Source of the DNA: Rugosibacter aromaticivorans
GTDB lineage: Bacteria > Pseudomonadota > Gammaproteobacteria > Burkholderiales > Rhodocyclaceae
Reading direction: 5' to 3'
DNA length: 64,000 nt
NCBI RefSeq assembly: GCF_000934545.1
Contig: NZ_CP010554.1
Location: 2,542,001 to 2,606,000 of the forward strand
Positions within the stretch are counted from its first letter, which is position 1, and each line of letters starts with the position of its first letter. This document shows, piece after piece, positions 52,598 through 61,923 of the stretch. The position numbers and the translations under genes are program-made. The notes beneath the pieces are model-generated. The model was not told where the DNA came from. It ran no database searches and worked only from the letters and a program-made list of their open reading frames with translations.

Positions 52598-53170
52598 ATG
52601 AACAAACCCTTTCCCGGATTTTCAATACCCGCCGCAGGGCCAGAGTCCCCTTTGGAAATGCTTGCCGCCTGTCACGAGCGGATTCGTCATCAATGCGCCA
52701 CCCTGCAACGTCTGCCACCGCATTTAGCCACCCACGGCGCGAATGTGGAAGCCCGTGCAGCCGCCGCACAAGTGATACGTTACTTCGAGACCTCCGGCAA
52801 ACAGCACCATCAAGATGAGGAAGAAGATCTTTTCCCGGCGCTCATCGAATCCATGGCAGGCTCGGACGCGGTTTGCCTGCATGAAATCACCGCAGCGTTG
52901 CAAGCCGATCACCATGCTTTGGAAACTGGCTGGATTCCGCTGCGCGATAGGTTGATGCAAATCGTCAATGGGGACAATGCACCGCTCACCGCCCGTGATG
53001 TTGAGACTTGGATTGCTCACTATGAGCAGCATATTCAGCGTGAAGAAGACGTGTTGCTCCCGATGGCCGCTCGCCTGTTAAGTGAAGCAGCGCTCGAACA
53101 AATTGGCCGCGCAATGTGCGCTCGACGCGGGCTGATGTTCCCCCAGAAAAACTCAACGCCTGATAGCTAG
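52598..53170 (+). CDS. Hemerythrin-like (HHE) domain protein
   Basis: 190 residues from ATG 52598 (MNKPFPGFSIPAAG). A four-helix bundle with the pattern of di-iron ligands: H in LAACHERIRHQC, HHQDEEEDLFP, DHHALE and HYEQHIQREEDVLLP. Such proteins bind oxygen or iron, or protect against nitrosative stress. The ATG lies 10 bases after the PAS gene stop, so the two are likely co-transcribed. The short tail after the bundle carries a cysteine (GRAMCARRGLMF) of unknown purpose. Confidence 0.85.
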   Translation: MNKPFPGFSIPAAGPESPLEMLAACHERIRHQCATLQRLPPHLATHGANVEARAAAAQVIRYFETSGKQHHQDEEEDLFPALIESMAGSDAVCLHEITAALQADHHALETGWIPLRDRLMQIVNGDNAPLTARDVETWIAHYEQHIQREEDVLLPMAARLLSEAALEQIGRAMCARRGLMFPQKNSTPDS

Positions 53171-53358
53171 TCCCTGAGGGCTGGTTATTTAAGTCAGCGC
53201 ACTAAGCCACATGCGCCCGCAAGGAAAATAGCCGCTTAAATAGCTACTAAAAGACTCGATATCCATATTGAGACGTGGTCTGTCGGGCAGTGTCACGCGC
53301 CTTAAATCGACCGGTTATCAACCAAAGCGATCATTGATCCCTAGAAAAGCCCCGTAAC

Positions 53359-53787
53359 TCATAAAAGAGCTGTTTCCAACCGCTGTTTACGTTTCTCCCA
53401 ATCCAACATCACCTGCCCAAACAGACGAAAAAAACTAGCGTCGTGATTGCGGTGCTTGAGGTCGCACAGTTCATGGGCCACCACATACTCGATGCATGCT
53501 CGAGGTGCACGAATGAGATTGGCATTTAGCGTCATCGTACCGGCCGGCGACAGGCTGCCCCAGCGCGACTGCATTGCCCGCACAATCAGACGTGGCCGCT
53601 GGTGCCCCTTGAAGAAAGACAGATATTGATCTAGCACCCTGTTAAACACTTCCCTGGCATGATCAAGATACCACCGGGGCAGCATCGCTTTTACTAACTC
53701 CGGATCGACCCTCCCCGACGGCATTGTCACGGCAATTTGCCCTCGATTCATCGTCACAATCGCCGTCTTGCCAGCGCCGACTTTCAT
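53359..53787 (-). CDS. YgjP/M48-type metallopeptidase remnant, shortened and with altered zinc motif
   Basis: 142 residues; family members usually have about 220-240. The C-terminal core is clear: MQSRWGSLSPAGTMTLNANL and IEYVVAHELCDLKHRNHDAS. The zinc motif of the family is HELCH-LKH; here the second histidine codon is GAC (Asp), so catalysis is doubtful. The first nine codons (MKVGAGKTA) come from a copy of the dispersed repeat, which seems to have replaced the original N-terminal part. Either a decaying gene or a non-catalytic variant. It lies 29 bases after the vapC-like stop. Confidence 0.7.
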   Translation of the reverse strand: MKVGAGKTAIVTMNRGQIAVTMPSGRVDPELVKAMLPRWYLDHAREVFNRVLDQYLSFFKGHQRPRLIVRAMQSRWGSLSPAGTMTLNANLIRAPRACIEYVVAHELCDLKHRNHDASFFRLFGQVMLDWEKRKQRLETALL

Positions 53788-53822
53788 TCAGGCGTAGAGG
53801 GCGAACGGCGCTGGATTCACGG
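53763..53822. repeat. Dispersed repeat copy forming an imperfect palindrome
   Basis: The left part (53763-53781) matches the core on the minus strand at 16 of 19 bases. The right part (53806-53822) matches the inverted form at 13 of 17. Inner arms CCAGCGCCG and CGGCGCTGG pair perfectly and outer CCGT/ACGG pair again, around a 26-base loop. The palindrome spans the end of the vapC-like gene and the start of the peptidase remnant. Confidence 0.65.
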
Positions 53823-54224
53823 TTTCCAGAGTTTTACCGTGCGTGATCGGCGGATGTTGCTGTCACGGGTTGCCAGCGGCAAACCGTAAGCGCGAGCGGT
53901 GGCAACGATGATGCGATCTGCAGGGTCGCCATGAAAACTAGTTGGCAGGGCATCGAGCGCGACAATCACATTCACATCAAGCGGCACAATACTGACCGTC
54001 TCAGGAGCCGCCGCCAGCGGCAACCACTGCGTGATCGGGCAATCCAGTTGCAACCGCCCTTTGCTGGCGAGCATTTGCGCTTCCCAAAGGCTGATGGCGG
54101 CAAGCCCGGGCGGTGTTCCGGCAGTGGCAAGCGCATCAAGGGCGGTGCGTTCGCCAGCTGATAACTCTGACTGACCCAATAGCCACCAGAGCCAGATATG
54201 CGTATCAATCAGAATCGAGGCCAT
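53817..54224 (-). CDS. PIN-domain toxin, VapC-type
   Basis: 135 residues from ATG 54224 (MASILIDTHIWLWWLLGQSE). Acidic residues of the PIN nuclease are in ILIDTHIW, LWEAQML and HGDPADRIIVATARAYGLPL, followed by LATRD. PIN toxins cleave RNA, often initiator tRNA or rRNA. The antitoxin gene ends 13 bases upstream, so the two form one type II module. The last codons overlap the palindromic repeat. A longer reading frame upstream runs through the antitoxin and is rejected. Confidence 0.85.
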   Translation of the reverse strand: MASILIDTHIWLWWLLGQSELSAGERTALDALATAGTPPGLAAISLWEAQMLASKGRLQLDCPITQWLPLAAAPETVSIVPLDVNVIVALDALPTSFHGDPADRIIVATARAYGLPLATRDSNIRRSRTVKLWKP

Positions 54225-54237
54225 TGCACTATGACTA

Positions 54238-54495
54238 TCAGCGCAAGGTCTCGTGCATTGCCTCGAAATCGCTTGAGTCGAACACGGACTCCTCGGGTGC
54301 GCCCGCCAGCTGCCCTCGACCGCGCAAACGCAACCACGCCGATACGCCCTGTACAGCGGATGGCGTTGGCACCAAGCGCGCAACGACTTTGCCGTGTCGC
54401 GTCAAATCTACCGTGGTGCTGCCTTGTTCGACTTGACGAATGACATCCAGACAACGCGCTTTGAACTCCGTAACAGATACAGCCAAAGTAGTCAT
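54238..54495 (-). CDS. Phd/YefM-family antitoxin
   Basis: 85 residues. The N-terminal fold MTTLAVSVTEFKARCLDVIR, then TTVDLTRHGKVVARLVP, is the Phd/YefM DNA-binding dimer pattern; the C-terminal part (ESVFDSSDFEAMHETLR) would wrap the toxin. Phd-type antitoxins paired with PIN toxins are common. Like others it should repress its own promoter, which must lie in 54496-54560, where an AT-rich stretch (CTTTTTACAATAGCACA) is seen. Confidence 0.85.
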   Translation of the reverse strand: MTTLAVSVTEFKARCLDVIRQVEQGSTTVDLTRHGKVVARLVPTPSAVQGVSAWLRLRGRGQLAGAPEESVFDSSDFEAMHETLR

Positions 54496-54741
54496 TTGTT
54501 ATCTCCCAATAGTCTTTTTACAATAGCACATTTAAACCGGCAGAGGACTTAAAGCGGGTGAAACGGTGACGGGAATATCATTGCCGTTGGATCGTGAGCC
54601 TTTTCGAGCCATGAAGCAGGAGAGCGACCATCATCCCGACCTTCTGACTGTCTCATGGTGGCTTGAAGCCTATACTCAACAGTGCAGGTGTGCTTTACGA
54701 ACGGCAGACTGTAGCCAAAAGGCAATAAACCACGCGTGCCG

Positions 54742-54760
54742 CCGTGTCACCAGCGCCGAC
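54742..54760 (-). repeat. Dispersed repeat copy just after the hflX remnant
   Basis: Matches the core GTCGGCGCTGGTGATACGG at 18 of 19 bases on the minus strand. It begins 15 bases past the hflX stop, in the 280-base gap before the antitoxin gene. Apart from this copy I see no gene in 54496-54775. Confidence 0.65.
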
Positions 54761-54775
54761 TTTTTGTCAGGTGCG

Positions 54776-55797
<1,022 letters not shown>

Positions 55798-55880
55798 TCG
55801 GCGATGGCGGCTCTTGATGGCGGGAAGGCGGATAGTACCCGCTATGGTGCACTCACCGGCATTCAGCCGCTAAACCATCA

Positions 55881-57656
55881 CTAAGCCATCGCGTGGAATT
55901 GCAGCGCAGCCAGATGCGCGTAAAGCCCACCCTTCGCCACTAAATCCGCATGAGTGCCGGTTTCGACAATGCGGCCTTCTTCCATGACGATGATGCGGTC
56001 GGCGCGTTGCACGGTGGCCAGGCGATGGGCGATGATCAGCGTGGTGCGGCCTTGCATGGCGGCTTCCAGCGCGCCCTGCACCAATCGCTCCGATTCGGCA
56101 TCCAGCGCGCTCGTGGCTTCGTCGAGCAGCAGTAGCGGCGGGTTTTTCAGCATGGCGCGGGCGATGGCGATACGCTGGCGCTGGCCGCCGGAAAGGCGCA
56201 CGCCGCGTTCGCCGAGAAAACTCTGGTAGCCCCCGGGCAGCTTCTCGATGAACTCGTGCGCTGCCGCCAGGCGCGCAGCGGCGATCACTTCGTCATCGCT
56301 GGCGCCGGGTTTGCCATAGCGGATGTTTTCCAGCGCGTTGGCGGAGAAGGTCACGCTGTCTTGCGGCACGATGCCGGTGGCATTGCGCAGCTCGGTCAGG
56401 GCCAGCTCACGGATGTCGACGCCATCGAGAGTGATGCGTCCCTGCTGCGGGTCATAGAAGCGCAGCAATAACTGAAACAATGTGGTTTTGCCAGCGCCCG
56501 AGGGGCCGACTACGGCGATGGTCTCGCCGGGGCGGATAGCGATCGAAACATGATCCAGCGCCATGGTGAGCGGGCGCGATGGATAGTGGAAGGTTACGTC
56601 TTCCAGAGTGAGGGAGGCGCCCTGGCCGGTTGGTGGCGGCAGCGTGCGGGGAATGTCTGGCGATTGGATGGGTGACTCGGCGGCGAGCAGTTCAAGTAGC
56701 CGCTCAGTGGCGCCGGCGGCACGCTGCACGTCGCCCAGCACCTCCGACAGCCCGCCAATGGCGCCGGCAACCAGCGCGGAGTAAAGAACGAACTGGCTCA
56801 GATCGCCGCCCGTCATGCGTCCCTCGATCACCGCATGCGCACCCAGCCACAGCACAAAGACGATGGCGCCGAACACCAGCAGAATGGCAATCACCGTCAG
56901 CAGCGAGCGGGCGCGGATGCGACGGATGGCGGTATCAAAAGCCGTGTTCACTGAAGCGCCGAAACGGGCGCTCTCCCGGGCTTCTTGCGTGAAGGCTTGC
57001 ACCGTGGGCATGGCATTGAGCACTTCGCCGGCCAGGGCGGAGGCATCGGCGACGCGGTCTTGTGAATCGCGCGATAACTTGCGCACGCGGCGGCCGAAGA
57101 AAACGATAGGCAACACCACTGCAACCAGCATGACAATGATGATGATTGATAGCTTGAAACTGGTGACCATCATCATGGTCAGGCCGCCGATGAACAGCAA
57201 TAGATTGCGCAGACCCATGGAGATGCTGGTACCGACGACCGTCTGGATCAGCGTCGTGTCGGCAGTCAGCCGCGACAGCACGTCGCCCGTGCGGGTGGTC
57301 TCGAAAAACTGCGGGCTTTGCTTCAGCACGTGGCCATAGACTGCGGCACGGATGTCGGCCGTGACTCGCTCGCCAAGCCAGGAGACCGCATAAAAGCGTG
57401 CCGCCGTGGCTACTGCCATCACGCAGGCAACACCGAACAGGGCGAGAAAATACAGATCGATGTGGGCGCGGCTTTGTATGCCAGAGGCACCGAAACCAAG
57501 ATCGATCATCTGCTTGAAGGCGTAAGGAATCGCCAGCGTCGCGCTAGCCGCCACCACGAGGGCAATGGCGGCCAGCACAAAGCGTGTGCGATAAGGTGCC
57601 AGAAAAGGCAGCAAGCCCTTGAGCATGGTCAGACGGGGTTTGGGTGTTGGAGTCAT
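55881..57656 (-). CDS. ABC exporter with fused membrane and ATPase domains, MsbA/lipid-exporter-like
   Basis: 591 residues, a half-transporter that works as a dimer. Six membrane segments occupy the first 300 residues (FVLAAIALVVAASATLAIPY and others). The ATPase half has Walker A GPSGAGKTTLFQLLLRFY, Q-loop ATGIVPQDSVTFSANALENI, signature VRLSGGQRQRIAIARAML and Walker B PLLLLDEATSALDAES. The closest groups export lipid A, peptides or drugs; the substrate cannot be fixed. It lies divergently from the phosphonate-type transporter, separated by 511 bases, so probably unrelated. Confidence 0.88.
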   Translation of the reverse strand: MTPTPKPRLTMLKGLLPFLAPYRTRFVLAAIALVVAASATLAIPYAFKQMIDLGFGASGIQSRAHIDLYFLALFGVACVMAVATAARFYAVSWLGERVTADIRAAVYGHVLKQSPQFFETTRTGDVLSRLTADTTLIQTVVGTSISMGLRNLLLFIGGLTMMMVTSFKLSIIIIVMLVAVVLPIVFFGRRVRKLSRDSQDRVADASALAGEVLNAMPTVQAFTQEARESARFGASVNTAFDTAIRRIRARSLLTVIAILLVFGAIVFVLWLGAHAVIEGRMTGGDLSQFVLYSALVAGAIGGLSEVLGDVQRAAGATERLLELLAAESPIQSPDIPRTLPPPTGQGASLTLEDVTFHYPSRPLTMALDHVSIAIRPGETIAVVGPSGAGKTTLFQLLLRFYDPQQGRITLDGVDIRELALTELRNATGIVPQDSVTFSANALENIRYGKPGASDDEVIAAARLAAAHEFIEKLPGGYQSFLGERGVRLSGGQRQRIAIARAMLKNPPLLLLDEATSALDAESERLVQGALEAAMQGRTTLIIAHRLATVQRADRIIVMEEGRIVETGTHADLVAKGGLYAHLAALQFHAMA

Positions 57657-58167
57657 GGTGGTTTTTACTTTTTTTTACTGACTGATGCGGGCCATAGATC
57701 GGCGATCCAGCTCAGGGGAGCTTATCCGAAAAGGGCTGAATTTCAATAAATTCTAATATCCGCTACTGGCGGGGAGTAGGCGTCGTGGAATCAACCGTGC
57801 GTTTGCCAGCGCTATTGGAAATGGGATGAGTCATAGCGTTTCACGGCACCTCTTCTGTTAAGCTCCCCCTCGCTGTCGTATCTATTTATTGTTGGCTCGC
57901 CGTAACGCCTTTTCATTGGGTTTGTTAAGTGAATCGGGTCAGACGGCCCGCGTGTAGCTGACATAAACCAGATGCGATGGAATGTACCGTATCAACGCGC
58001 TGCCAGTGTGCAGGTCAGCAGATCCTATGAGGTGCGAAGCTTTACCGCCGTACTCTAACTGTCGAGTGGTTGAAGCTTTTTCCACACATAAACCATGTGT
58101 GGCATATCGTCATGTCTGTCTTTCCTCGCAGAGCCTGACCGCGCCCATTTTTTCATAAAGGGCCGCA
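57657..58167. other. 511-base divergent spacer without a supported gene
   Basis: No reading frame here looks like a gene. It should hold the promoters of the ABC exporter (leftward) and of the phosphonate-type operon (rightward). The only clear structure is the inverted repeat at 58082-58102. Confidence 0.6.
58082..58102. promoter_or_regulatory. Inverted repeat upstream of the phosphonate-type transporter
   Basis: Perfect 8-base arms CCACACAT and ATGTGTGG with a 5-base centre, 65 bases before the binding-protein start. It could be an operator or a leader hairpin; no follow-on T run. Confidence 0.45.
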
Positions 58168-59046
58168 ATGATTTATCTTACATCTGCAAAAAATATCAAA
58201 TCACTCTTTGCAACTGTGCTCGCCTCAATAGCACTGTTGTCAGCCAGCCTGTCCTTGGCGCAACCGGTTTTGCGCGTGTCCGCAATCCCCGATGAATCGC
58301 CGACTGAGTTGCAGCGAAAGTTCAAACCGCTGGGCGAGTATCTGGAAAAGAAGCTGGGGATGAAGGTGGCGTTCACACCCGTTACCGATTACGCAGCATC
58401 GGTTGAAGGGCTGGTCAACAACAAACTGGATCTGGTCTGGTTTGGTGGATTCACTTTTGTGCAAGCCAAGATCCGCAGCAACAATCAGGTGATCCCGCTG
58501 GTACAGCGTGAGGAGGATGAAAAATTCAAGTCAGTTTTTATCACCACGCGCCATGACATCACGAAGCTGCAAGACCTGAAGGGTAAGACATTTACTTTCG
58601 GCTCGGAATCTTCCACCTCCGGTCATTTGATGCCCCGTTCCTTTTTGCTGGCAGCCAATATCAATCCGGAAACCGATATGAAGCGCATCGCTTTTTCCGG
58701 CGCGCATGATGCAACGGTTGCTGCGGTGGCAGGTGGCAAGGTGGACGCAGGCGCATTGAACATCTCCGTATGGGAGCGACTGTTATCGCAAGGCAAGGTG
58801 AATGCCAATGTCGTTCATGTGTTCTACACCACCCCAGGCTATTACGACTACAACTGGACAGTGCGCGCTGATATGCCCCCGGCATTGCGCGCGAAGTTGG
58901 CGAACGCATTCCTTGCGCTGGACAAGAGCGATCCGCACGACAAGGAGATTCTTGATCTGCAACGTGCCACACGCTTCATCCCGACCAAGGCCGAAAATTA
59001 CAGCGCGATAGAAACCGCAGCGCGTAGCGCAGGTTTGCTGAAGTAA
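58168..59046 (+). CDS. Phosphonate-type ABC transporter binding protein, putative selenate subgroup
   Basis: 292 residues with a signal peptide (SLFATVLASIALLSASLSLA before QPVLRVSA). Type 2 periplasmic binding fold of the PhnD family: EYLEKKLGMKVAFTPVTDYA, LDLVWFGGFTFVQAK, FGSESSTSGHLMPRSFLL and FSGAHDATVAAVAGGKVDAG. These, with the ending RATRFIPTKAENYSAIETAA, closely resemble what I recall of the subfamily annotated as putative selenate-binding protein, which is defined by neighbourhood rather than biochemistry. Substrate here: phosphonate, phosphite or another oxyanion. No selenium genes or C-P lyase genes are adjacent. First gene of a four-gene operon. Confidence 0.85.
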   Translation: MIYLTSAKNIKSLFATVLASIALLSASLSLAQPVLRVSAIPDESPTELQRKFKPLGEYLEKKLGMKVAFTPVTDYAASVEGLVNNKLDLVWFGGFTFVQAKIRSNNQVIPLVQREEDEKFKSVFITTRHDITKLQDLKGKTFTFGSESSTSGHLMPRSFLLAANINPETDMKRIAFSGAHDATVAAVAGGKVDAGALNISVWERLLSQGKVNANVVHVFYTTPGYYDYNWTVRADMPPALRAKLANAFLALDKSDPHDKEILDLQRATRFIPTKAENYSAIETAARSAGLLK

Positions 59047-59048
59047 GT

Positions 59049-59864
59049 ATGTCGTTCGTATTACGCGCCATCAGCGTGCACCATGCCTCGGCTACGCGCA
59101 GTGATTCATTTCATGCCTTGATCGATGTCAATTTGTCGATCAAGCAGGGAGAGCAGGTCGCGTTGATCGGCCCGTCCGGCGCGGGCAAGACGACTTTACT
59201 GCACACCTTGGCCTGCGCCCATCGGCCTGAATCCGGTGGTGAGTTCTCCATTTTCGGTTTGCAGCCGTGGGCAATGCAGCATGCCGAGCGTCATGCACTT
59301 CGCGCACGGTTGTTTCTTGCTCCGCAGATACCACCACTTCCCCCACGCCAACGGGTGGTGACAGCCGTTCTGGCCGGATGCCTGCCGCAGTGGAGTTTCT
59401 GGCAGGCGATCACCTCACTGATCAAACCCAGGGAACCCGATGCTGCTTATGATGCGCTGGCGCGCTTCAATCTTCAGGACAAGTTATATGCGCGGGTGGA
59501 TCGCTTGTCAGAAGGCGAACGCCAGCGTTGCGGAATGGCCCGCTTGCTGGTGTCACAAGCCGATGCCTTTCTGGTGGATGAGCCACTCTCTGCGCTTGAC
59601 CCAACGCTAGCGCTGCAAACGCTGGCCGTAGTGCAACAGGAAGCTGCCAGCCGCAACGCCACACTGGTTTGCAGCCTGCATCAAGTCGAGCTGGCACTCG
59701 GCCATTTTCCGCGCATCGTTGGTCTCTCCGATGGACGACTCGTTTTTGATGCCCCGCGGAGAGAGGTGACGGAAAAGATGCTCGCGGCGCTTTACCAAAA
59801 CGTTAAACATACCGAACCTATTTCTCCGGAAGATGCTCATTGGTCTGTGCCTTCATCCTGCTGA
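59049..59864 (+). CDS. phnC: Phosphonate-type ABC transporter ATP-binding protein
   Basis: 271 residues. Walker A GPSGAGKTTLLHTLACAH, signature LSEGERQRCGMARLL (E in place of the second G), Walker B AFLVDEPLSALDP and switch histidine SLHQVELAL. It follows the binding-protein gene by 2 bases, which identifies it as the energising subunit of that importer. The C-terminal part after about residue 240 is short and variable. The gene symbol is by family; the substrate is unproven. Confidence 0.85.
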   Translation: MSFVLRAISVHHASATRSDSFHALIDVNLSIKQGEQVALIGPSGAGKTTLLHTLACAHRPESGGEFSIFGLQPWAMQHAERHALRARLFLAPQIPPLPPRQRVVTAVLAGCLPQWSFWQAITSLIKPREPDAAYDALARFNLQDKLYARVDRLSEGERQRCGMARLLVSQADAFLVDEPLSALDPTLALQTLAVVQQEAASRNATLVCSLHQVELALGHFPRIVGLSDGRLVFDAPRREVTEKMLAALYQNVKHTEPISPEDAHWSVPSSC

Positions 59865-59870
59865 TACGCA

Positions 59871-60713
59871 ATGAGCATGGTTGTTAACGCTGCTATCTCA
59901 CGCCATCCCGATCCCGCCTGGCGAGGCCGTATCACCGCGTCGCTTATTGCCTTGATCCTGTTGTGGCCGCTGCTGATTGCGAGTGAATTCAAACCGTGGA
60001 TATTGCTCGATGCACAAAGTCTGGGCGCTACCTGGCACTTTCTTGCCAGCTTTTTTCCACCGGCACATTCCAAAGATTTTTTAGTGCTGCTTATGCAAGA
60101 CACCTGGCAAACCATCGCTATCGCCACAGCAGGGCTGACGCTGGCACTGCTGGGTGCGATTCCGCTCACCCTGCTGGCGACAGAATCATTGTCGATCTCA
60201 CGTTTGGAATCCGACCGGATGCGTTTGGCCAGTGCCGTAGTCAGGCAAGGGGCTCGCTGGTTGCTGGTGTTGTTGCGCAGCGTGCCAGAGCTGGTTTGGG
60301 CATTGCTCCTGGTACGCATCCTTGGCCTGGGGCCGACGGCCGGCGTATTGGCTATTGCCCTGACATACAGTGGCATGCTCGGCAAAGTTTACGCAGAGAT
60401 TCTTGAGTCTTCGGAAGCGCATGCGACCCAGTCACTGTTGAAGAATGGTAGCGGCCGACTGGCCGCCTTGTTTTATGGCGTCTTGCCGGCATCGGCTTCC
60501 GAATTGGTGTCCTATACCACCTTTCGCTGGGAGTGCGCGATCCGCGGCTCAGTGGTCATGGGCTTCGTTGGGGCAGGCGGCATCGGCCAGCGCATGGACG
60601 AATCGATGAAAATGCTGGCGGGCGATGAGGTATCCACCATGCTGATTATTTTCGTGCTGCTGGTGGCTTGCGCCGATCTAGTCAGTACTTTTCTGCGCAA
60701 GCGCCTGAGCTGA
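59871..60713 (+). CDS. phnE: Phosphonate-type ABC transporter permease, first copy
   Basis: 280 residues with about six membrane segments. The EAA-loop region that contacts the ATPase is LKNGSGRLAALFYGVLPASA followed by ELVSYTTFRWECAIRGSVVM and GFVGAGGIGQRMDESMKM. VLLRSVPELVWALLLVRILG is the conserved PhnE start of the transport core. It starts 6 bases after the ATPase stop. Two different permeases in a row suggest a heterodimeric channel. Confidence 0.85.
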   Translation: MSMVVNAAISRHPDPAWRGRITASLIALILLWPLLIASEFKPWILLDAQSLGATWHFLASFFPPAHSKDFLVLLMQDTWQTIAIATAGLTLALLGAIPLTLLATESLSISRLESDRMRLASAVVRQGARWLLVLLRSVPELVWALLLVRILGLGPTAGVLAIALTYSGMLGKVYAEILESSEAHATQSLLKNGSGRLAALFYGVLPASASELVSYTTFRWECAIRGSVVMGFVGAGGIGQRMDESMKMLAGDEVSTMLIIFVLLVACADLVSTFLRKRLS

Positions 60714-60714
60714 T

Positions 60715-61512
60715 ATGCATCAACGCCGCCCCGCTCCGCCGCCAATTATCAAGCCTGCCACCATGGCGTTTCTGGTTGGGCTTTTGACGCTCATCTGCAC
60801 CAGTTTTTATTCACTGGCCATCCAGTGGCGTGAGCTTTTCACTGTCGATGCAGTGCGTTCCAGCGTGGAGTTTCTACGTGGCTTTGCGCCGCCTGAACTG
60901 GCTTGGCATTTCCTGGTAAAAGTTGCACAGGGCACACTGGAGACGCTGTCCATGTCGGCATTGGGGACAGGCATCGCATTCGTATGCGGTATCGCACTGG
61001 CACTGCCCGCCAGCAGCAGGTTCGGCGCAACGACCCGCTTGATGATTCGTCTGGCGCTCAATATCTTGCGCTCGATACCCGAACTGGTCTGGGCTCTCAT
61101 CTTACTGATAGCCGCCGGACTGGGGCCATTTGCAGGCACGCTGGCGCTGGCAGTGCACACCACCGGGGTGCTTGGCCGCCTGTTCGCCGATGCGCTTGAA
61201 AACCTGCCGACTGCGCCTGAAGCCACCCTGCGCATTAACGGGGCGAAACCGATGGCCGCCTTCTTTTACGCAGCGTTACCGCAAATTTTGCCGCAACTGA
61301 TGTCCTACACGCTGTATCGCTGGGAGAACAACATACGTGCCGCAGCCATCCTTGGGATCGTTGGAGCCGGTGGATTGGGGCAGATGCTGAAATACCATCT
61401 TTCCTTGTTTCAAATGCAGCAGGCTGCCACCGTAATCATCGCGATGCTGTTGCTGATCACCCTCGTCGATGGAACCAGCTTCCGGCTACGGCGCAAGCTG
61501 ACCAGTCACTAG
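60715..61512 (+). CDS. phnE: Phosphonate-type ABC transporter permease, second copy
   Basis: 265 residues. Same core as the preceding gene (NILRSIPELVWALILLIAAG, AFFYAALPQILPQLMSYTLY, RWENNIRAAAILGIVGAGGL) but clearly divergent, so an old duplication. A proline-rich N-terminus (MHQRRPAPPPIIKP) precedes the first membrane segment. It starts one base after the previous stop. Last gene of the operon; no clear terminator follows. Confidence 0.85.
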   Translation: MHQRRPAPPPIIKPATMAFLVGLLTLICTSFYSLAIQWRELFTVDAVRSSVEFLRGFAPPELAWHFLVKVAQGTLETLSMSALGTGIAFVCGIALALPASSRFGATTRLMIRLALNILRSIPELVWALILLIAAGLGPFAGTLALAVHTTGVLGRLFADALENLPTAPEATLRINGAKPMAAFFYAALPQILPQLMSYTLYRWENNIRAAAILGIVGAGGLGQMLKYHLSLFQMQQAATVIIAMLLLITLVDGTSFRLRRKLTSH

Positions 61513-61923
61513 ACATCATGGTGAGGTTTCACGCTACCCATCATTAAAAAGCGGGCTGAGGATGTTCAAGGAGTTATCTCCGGCGGCGTCCATCCCATCA
61601 GTTCCGCGAGTCGACAAATGACCCACTCGGCTTCTTTGCCAGTGAAGTCCGAGGCAGCGGCGGTTAAGCCTTGAAGACAGCGCACAAGCACTTCGCACTC
61701 GGAACAGTTTTCCTTCAATGCCAAGGTTTGCGCATGCTCGGTCAGCATACAGGCCATATCTTCGCACTGCTCATATCGAGCAAGGACAATCTCTTGATGC
61801 GCACTGGGTGGCTATGGCCAGGCAGGATGCACATGGCCATGAATGACTGCGGAATTTCAATCTGGTTGTCTATCTATGGGCATGCGATAACAAACAACAC
61901 TCGCTGCTACTTCATCCGTCGCC
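61513..61923. other. 411-base spacer between converging operons
   Basis: Ends the phosphonate-type operon and faces the glmS stop. It contains one small frame on the minus strand (61566-61757) that may be a gene. I see no convincing terminator, repeat or mobile-element end. Confidence 0.5.
61566..61757 (-). CDS. Small cysteine-containing hypothetical protein
   Basis: 63 residues, MACMLTEHAQTLALKENCSE at the start and MGWTPPEITP at the end, with cysteines in NCSECEVLVRC and VICRL. The frame is open for about 20 codons further upstream to a TAG, without another standard start. I do not recognise the family; the CxxC could bind metal or form disulfides. It is helical in pattern. Only a weak ribosome site (GAAG) is present, so this may be chance. 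Confidence 0.35.
   Translation of the reverse strand: MACMLTEHAQTLALKENCSECEVLVRCLQGLTAAASDFTGKEAEWVICRLAELMGWTPPEITP

Noticed and set aside
57783..57812. Repeat-like CCGTGCGTTTGCCAGCGCTA in the exporter/phosphonate-type spacer
   Set aside because: Only about two thirds of the core matches and the GCCGAC end is missing, so it is not counted.
58168..61512. C-P lyase (phnGHIJKLM) locus
   Set aside because: Only the transporter genes are present; the following sequence is glmS and glmU.
61513..61923. Tn7-type insertion downstream of glmS
   Set aside because: The region after the glmS stop is short and leads directly to the phosphonate-type operon; no tns genes or end repeats are visible.
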